The notes below the pieces were generated by a model. It did no database searches, was not told the origin of the DNA, and was given only the letters and a program-made list of their open reading frames with translations. A DNA stretch of 5,183 nucleotides from Bacteroidales bacterium (lineage in GTDB: Bacteria; Bacteroidota; Bacteroidia; Bacteroidales; UBA932), in NCBI GenBank assembly GCA_017548805.1, contig JAFYZE010000248.1:1-5183 (forward strand). The letters run 5' to 3'. Below, piece after piece: positions 1 through 5,183 of the stretch. The first letter of the stretch is position 1. Every line of letters starts with the position of its first letter. The translations under genes and the position numbers were made by a program.

Positions 1-1
1 C

Positions 2-313
2 TCGCGAGGAAGGTTCTCCGCTTCGGACAAGAGGCTCGACATGACGGGGCCGATGACGGACGGCAACATCACCTATTACGCGAACGACAAGCACTACAGG
101 GCCTTCATCGATGCCGTCAAGTCCCGCATCGACCCCAACACCCCTGTCGAAGTCGGACACAGTACATGCACGATGTGCATCCTCGGCAACATCGCCATGG
201 AGCTCGGACGCCCTGTCGTCTGGAATCCCATCGTGGAGAAATTCATGCACGACCCGGAAGCCACTAAACTCATCCACTACCAGTATCGTCCCGGCTACAG
301 CCTAGAGGTCTAG
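2..313 (+). CDS. Gfo/Idh/MocA-family oxidoreductase, C-terminal fragment (5' end outside window)
   Basis: This is the last 103 codons of a gene whose reading frame is open to the left edge, so the ATG at 41 is an internal methionine and not the start. The fragment reads like the end of Gfo/Idh/MocA proteins, which are NAD(P)-dependent oxidoreductases acting on sugars and related polyols. Recognisable pieces are the helix 'HYRAFIDAVKSR', the segment 'PVEVGHSTCTMCILGNIAMELGR', equivalent to the common 'VEVGHRSATLCHLGNIAMELGR', then a W-x-P-x-x-E-x-F stretch ('VVWNPIVEKFMHDPEA') and the closing 'YRPGYSLEV', which matches the usual 'RxPWxL' ending. The N-terminal Rossmann nucleotide-binding domain and the catalytic Lys/His positions lie outside the window, so substrate and activity cannot be judged. 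It converges on the flippase gene, with 9 bases between the stops. The family call is firm; the substrate is unknown. Confidence 0.87.
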   Translation, partial: SRGRFSASDKRLDMTGPMTDGNITYYANDKHYRAFIDAVKSRIDPNTPVEVGHSTCTMCILGNIAMELGRPVVWNPIVEKFMHDPEATKLIHYQYRPGYSLEV

Positions 314-320
314 GAAAGCC
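293..320. other. Imperfect inverted repeat over the convergent stop codons
   Basis: CCTAG (301-305) and CTAGG (310-314) pair around a 4-base loop, and GGCT (293-296) and AGCC (317-320) can pair outside them after a small internal loop. The structure covers the stop codon of the oxidoreductase gene and ends just before the stop of the opposing flippase gene. Neither strand shows a T-run after it, so it is not a classical intrinsic terminator. It may be a weak bidirectional end signal or chance. Confidence 0.25.
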
Positions 321-322
321 TA

Positions 323-2680
323 TTAAATACGGAGCTGTTTACCGATCTCAAGGTCGGCCTCGTCCGGAATGAAAGGGACGAGGCCTGAGGTTGGCGTGAA
401 GGTCATCTCCCCAAAATAGACGGTGCCGTTGACCTCGTACATGTCCACGCGGACGAAGCGGAAGCCCTCGGCGAGCTGGCGAACAAGCGCTACCATTTCA
501 TCGAAATGCCCGGGCTTTTCGGGAAGCGTCTCAAAGTCGGAATAATCCGACCGGCGGAAAGGAGCGCGCGTCCAATCGAGGTTAAGGAAGCTTATACGGG
601 CGGTGCTATGGTCCTCAAGGCCTTCAGAGACATAAAGGAAAGCCGGCTCTCCGTCAAAACAGTAGAACTTGTAATCCCTGAGCTCGCGGTTGTCACCGTC
701 CTGCAGATACGGCTCAGCCATGACGCGGGGAGGAATGTCCTTGTACTGCCATTCCCGGCTTTGGTAATAGTAATTGTTCCGGAGGGAGCGTTCGATCTTT
801 TCCCTGGCGGCATCAATGTCCAGCCCAGCCTTGTCCCGGCAGATTACGAGACCGCCGGAGTCATGCGTGCATTTCAGGACGAACTGTTCAGGGAGGGAGT
901 CGAAATCTATCTGGTCGAAACTGTCCCATACACCCAGTGTAGGGATGACGTGTCCTTCCCCTATTGTCTTCGAGACAATCTCCTTGGCTCCATACTTGTC
1001 GGACAGGGCCGTGTAGCGGGGGTCACGGTCATGCAGCTTGATCCATTGGATCTTCTCGTTGAATGAAAGTGGATGCTTCAGGTCAAGGGAGCGGTTGAAT
1101 ATCTTGTAATAACGGGCTTTCAGGATAGCGCTGTCGCTGAAAATCCTGGGCAGCTTGGGATTGTCCGTTTTCAGGACTACGAAAGAAGCTACCGTTTTCC
1201 GTTCGGAGGGTTTGAAGCCCACCAGCCACAAGACCGTGGCCGTGACGATGAAGGTCAGGACGAGCCCGCCCAGTTTCGCCCAGACGCCATCCAAAGGAAG
1301 AAGCTGGTAAAGCGCCAGGTAACCTATGAGCAATGCGGCGGCGATGGTTGGCCGCAAATAAGCTTCTTTCAGGAACTTGCCGACATTGAAACCGAACTGA
1401 TAATGCAGCAGGATGAGCTGGATGACACGGCTCAGGAGATCCGCCACAACAAAGCAGATGATGATGGTATAGGCCGGGAAACCGGCGCGGAAGAGCAACC
1501 ATCCGACTACGAGACTGCTGAGATACAGGACACTGAATTCGATTTTGTACCATTTGACGCGGCCATAGGCATTGATGAGCTGGCCAAGGCCGGCAGAGGT
1601 TGCGGAAACGGCCGCAACCAGCAATGTCCCCCGGCACATCAGAACGGTCCCTTCCGGAATCTTGGCGCCCAGCCAGGCATTCAGGATGAAGTCCAGTTCG
1701 CTCCAAAGCGGGAAGAATAGCAGGAGGAACATGAGGATGCATATGCGGCAGACGCGTTCCGCCAGGGTCACGGACCTGTCAGCATTGCCTGCACTGATAT
1801 TCTGGGTGATCTGCGGAGCGGCAGCCGTGTCGAAGTTCGCTATGAACTTGTTCACATAGTTCTGGACCGTACCGGCATAGAAGAAAGCTGCATTGACCGT
1901 GGTCCCGAAAAATGCGTTAATGAGCACGTTGGAGCCCTGGGAGCGGGCGATCATCGACGCGGACGAAAGGAGGTTGTAGTTGTTGAATACCAGTACTTCC
2001 TTATAGGTCTTCCATTCCCGGACGGGCTTCCAGCGGACCATATCAGGCCAGCGGGCATGACACAGCCAACGATATACAATGATGAAAACCAGCGTCGTGA
2101 CGCTCACCAGGACTGCGTACATCCGCAGGCCGTTGCCTTTCCAGTACAGAAGGCCGATGACCAGGACCAGTTTGACGAGGGCATTGATGATGTCCACGAT
2201 GGCCACCGTGGCAAAACGCTCATGTACGGTGAACAGGCTCTGGAATGGTACGTTTGCGATACCCAGGCATGCGACGATAGTCGAGACCTGGAAAACGAAC
2301 ATCGCGTCCGACTCCTTACCGGGCGGTACGTTCAGATGGTTGTGGATGTACCACAGGCCTACGGACTCCAGAAGCAGGAACAGCACCAACGCACCTCCGA
2401 TATGGATTACATGGCAGATGTTGAACATGCGGTTCGTATCCCCGTCTGCCTTGCCCATCTCGAAGTTCATGAACCGGACAGTGGTCGCGGTAAGGGCTCC
2501 GGTGATGAAGGATATCAGTGCGACAGTACTGCCTACAGCGCTGTAGATGCCAACGTCGGATGCACCAAGCGCCTGAAGGACCAGACGGCTGGTGATAAGT
2601 CCGACCAGGATGGTCACGGCCATCCTGACATATATGATGACCGTGTTGCGGGCGATCCGGATATTTGCGTTGCCTGGCAT
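323..2680 (-). CDS. Fused polysaccharide flippase (Wzx/MATE-like) and TupA-like ATP-grasp protein, 785 aa
   Basis: Residues 1-495 are a polytopic membrane protein of the O-antigen/capsule flippase type, with roughly 14 hydrophobic segments. It has the family's opening ('RIARNTVIIYVRM', then 'SRLVLQALGASDVGIYSAVG') and a central block around residues 233-290 (N-Y-N-L-L-S-S, Q-G-S-N-V-L-I-N, F-F-G, N-F-D-T-A-A-A-P-Q-I). Such proteins flip lipid-linked glycans across the inner membrane. Residues about 510-785 are a TupA-like ATP-grasp domain: 'LSFNEKIQWIKLHDRDP' (538-554), 'DKYGAKE' (561-567), the nucleotide-binding stretch 'FVLKCTHDSGG' (600-610, K603), 'MAEPYL' (654-659), 'LRDYKFYCFDGEP' (667-679), and likely metal ligands D746 and E758 in R-V-D-M-Y and F-G-E-M-T-F. 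Only about 20 residues link the halves. An even number of spans puts the ATP-grasp half in the cytoplasm. The ATG at 2680 is chosen because homologues begin there and a promoter lies just upstream; the in-frame TTG at 2740 falls inside that promoter. The substrate is unknown. Confidence 0.93.
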   Translation of the reverse strand: MPGNANIRIARNTVIIYVRMAVTILVGLITSRLVLQALGASDVGIYSAVGSTVALISFITGALTATTVRFMNFEMGKADGDTNRMFNICHVIHIGGALVLFLLLESVGLWYIHNHLNVPPGKESDAMFVFQVSTIVACLGIANVPFQSLFTVHERFATVAIVDIINALVKLVLVIGLLYWKGNGLRMYAVLVSVTTLVFIIVYRWLCHARWPDMVRWKPVREWKTYKEVLVFNNYNLLSSASMIARSQGSNVLINAFFGTTVNAAFFYAGTVQNYVNKFIANFDTAAAPQITQNISAGNADRSVTLAERVCRICILMFLLLFFPLWSELDFILNAWLGAKIPEGTVLMCRGTLLVAAVSATSAGLGQLINAYGRVKWYKIEFSVLYLSSLVVGWLLFRAGFPAYTIIICFVVADLLSRVIQLILLHYQFGFNVGKFLKEAYLRPTIAAALLIGYLALYQLLPLDGVWAKLGGLVLTFIVTATVLWLVGFKPSERKTVASFVVLKTDNPKLPRIFSDSAILKARYYKIFNRSLDLKHPLSFNEKIQWIKLHDRDPRYTALSDKYGAKEIVSKTIGEGHVIPTLGVWDSFDQIDFDSLPEQFVLKCTHDSGGLVICRDKAGLDIDAAREKIERSLRNNYYYQSREWQYKDIPPRVMAEPYLQDGDNRELRDYKFYCFDGEPAFLYVSEGLEDHSTARISFLNLDWTRAPFRRSDYSDFETLPEKPGHFDEMVALVRQLAEGFRFVRVDMYEVNGTVYFGEMTFTPTSGLVPFIPDEADLEIGKQLRI

Positions 2681-2709
2681 TATAGCACTTTTCGATTGCA
2701 AAAAACGAA

Positions 2710-2741
2710 CAAAGATAAGGGTTTTGTGCTTTCCATGCAAA
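2710..2741 (-). promoter_or_regulatory. Bacteroides-type promoter for the flippase/ATP-grasp gene
   Basis: Read on the minus strand, TTTG (2741-2738) is followed after exactly 20 bases by TATCTTTG (2717-2710). This is a full match to the Bacteroidota primary-sigma consensus of a -33 TTTG and a -7 TAnnTTTG separated by 19-21 bases. Transcription would begin near 2703-2706, leaving a leader of roughly 25 bases before the ATG at 2680. It overlaps the divergent promoter. The match is seen in the sequence; activity is inferred. Confidence 0.75.
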
Positions 2742-2753
2742 ATGTTATTTTTG
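2723..2753 (+). promoter_or_regulatory. Bacteroides-type promoter for the glycosyltransferase gene
   Basis: TTTG (2723-2726) is followed after 19 bases by TATTTTTG (2746-2753), again a full match to the TTTG / TAnnTTTG consensus. The expected start of transcription, a few bases past the -7 element, falls at about 2757-2760, against the ATG at 2761. The transcript would therefore be leaderless or have a leader of only a few bases. The T-rich run allows a shift of one or two bases in placing the -7 box. Confidence 0.68.
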
Positions 2754-2760
2754 TATCGGC

Positions 2761-3519
2761 ATGAAAAAAGTGATCTATACCGTCCTAACCGGGAATTATG
2801 ACCGGCTGGAACAGCCGGAGGTGACTGATCCGTCGTACGATTACATCTGTTTCACAGAGAGGGACGGACAGGATGGCGTGTGGCAGCTGCGCCGCATCGC
2901 CTTAGATTCTCCGGATCCTGTCACACGGGCACGATATACCAAACTTCAGCCCCATACCGCCCTGCAAGACTACGATTACAGTGTTTTCATGGACGCAAAC
3001 CTCCGTATCACCGGCAGGGAGTTCTACGACAAGTTGGAAGCCGCAATAGATGCCGGCGCCATGTTCGCCGGGCTGGAGCATCCCGTACGGGACTGCGTGT
3101 ATGATGAACTTCGGTATTGTTTTCTCAAGGAGAAGATCGGTACAGGAGCGGCATTCCGCCATCTGCGCTATCTCAAGTCCATCGGCCAGCCCCGGCATGC
3201 GGGCCTGCTTGAGACCAATGTCCTGCTCAGGGTGCATAATGCTCCAATTGTCAAGGATTTGGACAATGCCTGGTGGGATATATTCAGGCATTGCAGCACG
3301 CGGGACCAGCTTTCCCTGCCTCCCGCCTTTTTCCTGAAGGGTGTCACACCGTCCCTTCTCTTAGGCAAGGGTCTCAACGCCCGGAATGTCCCATACATAC
3401 GCTATTCCATTCATCCCCGCACGGGGCGTGAGAATGTCCCCGGCCGTATCGATGCGGCCAACCTCGCATACAATCTACGGCTCATCTGGCGGAAATTCCT
3501 TCTTCTCTGGCTGAGATAA
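2761..3519 (+). CDS. DUF616 / TOD1-MUCI70-like putative glycosyltransferase, 252 aa
   Basis: The protein begins 'KKVIYTVLTGNYDRLEQP', the typical first beta strand and G-x-Y-D loop of the DUF616 (TOD1/MUCI70-type) glycosyltransferase-like family. Further signs are 'YICFTERDG' (28-36), 'RYTKLQPH' (58-65), 'YSVFMDAN' (73-80), whose Asp-x-Asn resembles a DxD-type metal/nucleotide-sugar site, 'EHPVRDCVYDEL' (106-117), 'LETNVLLRVHN' (150-160) and 'WWDIFRHCSTRDQLSLPPAF' (171-190), the family's usual E-x-N and R-D-Q-L-S blocks. It is probably a soluble GT-A-like enzyme. The C-terminal end, 'LRLIWRKFLLLWLR', is basic and hydrophobic and could bind the inner membrane. It is transcribed divergently from the flippase gene and likely acts on the same glycan. 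The start is well set: the motif follows directly and a promoter ends 8 bases upstream. The 39 bases to the next gene show no promoter or terminator. Donor and acceptor are unknown. Confidence 0.85.
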   Translation: MKKVIYTVLTGNYDRLEQPEVTDPSYDYICFTERDGQDGVWQLRRIALDSPDPVTRARYTKLQPHTALQDYDYSVFMDANLRITGREFYDKLEAAIDAGAMFAGLEHPVRDCVYDELRYCFLKEKIGTGAAFRHLRYLKSIGQPRHAGLLETNVLLRVHNAPIVKDLDNAWWDIFRHCSTRDQLSLPPAFFLKGVTPSLLLGKGLNARNVPYIRYSIHPRTGRENVPGRIDAANLAYNLRLIWRKFLLLWLR

Positions 3520-3558
3520 ATATCCCGCACCAGCCACTTGACCACAATCCAAATCAAT

Positions 3559-5183
3559 ATGAAAAGCATCTGTTTACTGACTTTGGCCGGCATACTGGTG
3601 ATTGCCGCGTGTTCCGCCCCGAAGGGCGACAAGGCGCTTGAGGCGCAGGTCAACGCCGTCTACGAGCGGCTCAGCGTCGAAGACCGCGCCGCCCAGCTCT
3701 TCGGCATATACCCGAGCGAGTTCATGGTCGACGGTAAATTCTCCGTCGAAAAAGCTCGCGAAGTCATCCCTTACGGAGCAGGACACATCTGCCAGATGTC
3801 CAGTTCGCAGAATCTCAATGCTGACGAGATCCGCGCACTGATCGCCGACATCCAGGACTATCTCGTCAACGAGACGCATGCCGGGATCCCCGCCGTCATC
3901 CATGACGAATGCATCTCCGGCGTGACCGCCAAGGGCGCGACGGCCTATCCTCAGCAGATAGGCGTCGCCTGCACATGGGATCCGGACCTCCTCTCCGTCA
4001 AGATGGGCCAGACGGCCGACATGATGCGCGCCCTCGGGGAGCAGTTCGCGCTCTCCCCTATGGTGGACATCATCCGCAGCCCGCACTGGTCCCGCATCGA
4101 GGAGTCCTACGGCGAGGACAGCTACCTGACTGCCACCCTGGGCACCGCCTTTGTCAAAGGCCTGCAGGCCAGGGGTTTCCGTGACGGCGTCACCGCCACC
4201 ACGAAGCATTTTCTCGGCTATGGCGGAGGATCCGAACTCAGCTGGAAGGAGATCTACGAAGAAGTCCTGTTCCCGCACGAGGCCATCATCCGTACGGCCG
4301 GGAGCAAGAGCATCATGACCTGCTATGACAAGTTCCGCTCGGAATGGGCCGTATGCAGCGACACGCTCCTGAACGTGATCCTGCGTGGAAACCTCGGCTT
4401 CGACGGCATAGTCGTCAGCGACTACGGCTCTGTACAGATGGGCAGCCGCGACAGAAGCACAGAATACCTCAAACAGTGCGCCGTCGATGCCCTCACCGCC
4501 GGAAACGATCTTGAGTTCTGTTCCAATACCTCGTACAAATACATTCCCGAGCTGCTTGCCGAAGGCCGCATCAGCGAAGAGGTATTCGAGCGCGCCGTCA
4601 AGCGTGCGCTCATGGTCAAGGCACGCGCAGGCCTCCTCGACCCCGATCCGGTGTACTTCAAGGAAGGCCCCCTCGACATGGACCCGGCCGAGAGCCGACA
4701 GACCGCGTATGACCTCGCCGCAGAGTCGGTGGTGATGCTCAAGAACAATGGCATTCTTCCCCTCGATCCCGGCAAAAGCGTCGCCCTGGTCGGTCCGAAT
4801 GCCAACTCCTTCTGGAGCATGCTTGGAGACTATACCTTCCCGGCCATGCAGTTGTTCTTCTTCAGGAAGGAAGTCGACGAGTCGGCGCTGAGGATCCCCA
4901 CCCTCCTGGAGTCCATGCAGAGCCGTTTCGACGGCAGGGTCGAGTACTCGCGCGGCTGCGACTGGAGCACCCTGGCCGACATGGGCATCTCCCAGAGCGG
5001 AGACCAAAGGCTCAGGAGCCTGCCTGTCAGGAGGCTCGAATCCGAAGACTATACCGACTGGAATGACGCGGTGGAGATGGCGGCGCGCAACGACGTCATC
5101 GTCGCCGCCATGGGCGAGAATGTCTATCTCTGCGGAGAGAACCGCCGCCGCGTCGGCATACGCCTGCCCGGCGACCAGGAGGA
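3559..5183 (+). CDS. Glycoside hydrolase family 3 lipoprotein (3' end outside window)
   Basis: The frame is open from ATG 3559 to the right edge (541 codons). Residues 1-18 form a lipoprotein signal peptide with lipobox I-A-A-C (C18), so the enzyme is probably lipid-anchored in the cell envelope. GH3 landmarks follow in order: 'HDECISG' (115-121), 'GATAYPQQIGVACTWDP' in the substrate pocket, 'DIIRSPHWSRIEESYGED' (170-187), 'KHFLGYG' (216-222), and 'GIVVSDYGSV' with the expected nucleophile D288. The second domain starts near 'ESVVMLKNNGILPL'. 'GENRRR' (526-531) before 'LPGDQEE' holds E527, the likely acid/base. The H-D-E-C-x-S-G block resembles the subgroup often annotated as beta-glucosidase or beta-xylosidase, but the sugar cannot be assigned. 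Family members usually have about 700-800 residues, so about a third is missing. It follows the glycosyltransferase by 39 bases, on the same strand. The GC content in samples is higher than in its left neighbours. Confidence 0.95.
   Translation, partial: MKSICLLTLAGILVIAACSAPKGDKALEAQVNAVYERLSVEDRAAQLFGIYPSEFMVDGKFSVEKAREVIPYGAGHICQMSSSQNLNADEIRALIADIQDYLVNETHAGIPAVIHDECISGVTAKGATAYPQQIGVACTWDPDLLSVKMGQTADMMRALGEQFALSPMVDIIRSPHWSRIEESYGEDSYLTATLGTAFVKGLQARGFRDGVTATTKHFLGYGGGSELSWKEIYEEVLFPHEAIIRTAGSKSIMTCYDKFRSEWAVCSDTLLNVILRGNLGFDGIVVSDYGSVQMGSRDRSTEYLKQCAVDALTAGNDLEFCSNTSYKYIPELLAEGRISEEVFERAVKRALMVKARAGLLDPDPVYFKEGPLDMDPAESRQTAYDLAAESVVMLKNNGILPLDPGKSVALVGPNANSFWSMLGDYTFPAMQLFFFRKEVDESALRIPTLLESMQSRFDGRVEYSRGCDWSTLADMGISQSGDQRLRSLPVRRLESEDYTDWNDAVEMAARNDVIVAAMGENVYLCGENRRRVGIRLPGDQE

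Noticed and set aside
41..43. ATG at 41 as the start of a 90-residue gene
   Set aside because: The frame is open to the window edge and the protein matches only the C-terminal end of a much larger family, so the gene continues to the left.
506..1066. 186-codon plus-strand frame, with similar ones at 1073-1720 and 2057-2764
   Set aside because: All lie opposite the flippase/ATP-grasp gene, which has well-supported domains along its whole length. Their products are low in family signal and show no start context.
1148..1210. Frameshift or missed stop between two separate genes
   Set aside because: The frame is continuous, both domains are intact on either side, and no ATG exists for a separate second gene. 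An assembly error cannot be excluded but nothing in the sequence suggests one.
2678..2740. TTG at 2740 as the start of the flippase gene (adds 20 residues)
   Set aside because: The TTG overlaps the -33 box of the gene's own promoter, upstream of the predicted transcription start, and homologues begin close to the ATG at 2680.
2697..2742. Direct repeats TGCAAAA (2697-2703 and 2736-2742) as operator half-sites
   Set aside because: Seven bases in an A-rich intergenic region is near chance, and the second copy is explained by the -33 element of the minus promoter.
3574..5007. 477-codon open frame on the minus strand
   Set aside because: It lies opposite the GH3 gene, whose catalytic motifs are clear. 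The translation has no recognisable domain, and long antisense frames are expected in GC-rich coding DNA.

Overview
The window looks like a chromosomal fragment of a moderately GC-rich member of the Bacteroidota, probably Bacteroidales. Three things point there. The only sizeable intergenic region holds two promoters that match the Bacteroides-type consensus (TTTG, about 20 bases, TAnnTTTG). No start codon is preceded by a clear Shine-Dalgarno sequence. The gene families (Gfo/Idh/MocA oxidoreductase, Bacteroides-style O-antigen flippase, TupA-like ATP-grasp, GH3 lipoprotein) are all common in that phylum. Genus cannot be fixed from the sequence.

Layout from left to right: (1) 2-313 (+), the C-terminal end of a Gfo/Idh/MocA-type sugar oxidoreductase that is cut by the window edge. 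(2) 323-2680 (-), a 785-residue protein that joins a complete multi-spanning polysaccharide flippase to a complete TupA-like ATP-grasp domain in one reading frame; it converges on gene 1 with only 9 bases between the stop codons. (3) 2681-2760, a divergent control region in which the two promoters are interlocked. (4) 2761-3519 (+), a 252-residue DUF616/TOD1-MUCI70-type putative glycosyltransferase. (5) 3559-5183 (+), the first 541 codons of a lipoprotein GH3 glycoside hydrolase that runs off the right edge. The 39 bases between genes 4 and 5 show no promoter or terminator, so read-through from gene 4 into gene 5 is plausible.

Working model (inference): genes 2 and 4 form a compact surface-glycan module. 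The glycosyltransferase would add a sugar, the flippase half would move a lipid-linked glycan across the inner membrane, and the ATP-grasp half, on the cytoplasmic side, would modify the glycan before or during export. The module sits between two genes typical of carbohydrate breakdown. The most notable points are the flippase/ATP-grasp fusion, for which no in-frame ATG would allow separate translation of the second half, and the overlapping divergent promoters, which should not both hold RNA polymerase at once. No tRNA, rRNA, CRISPR array, insertion sequence or attachment site was seen.
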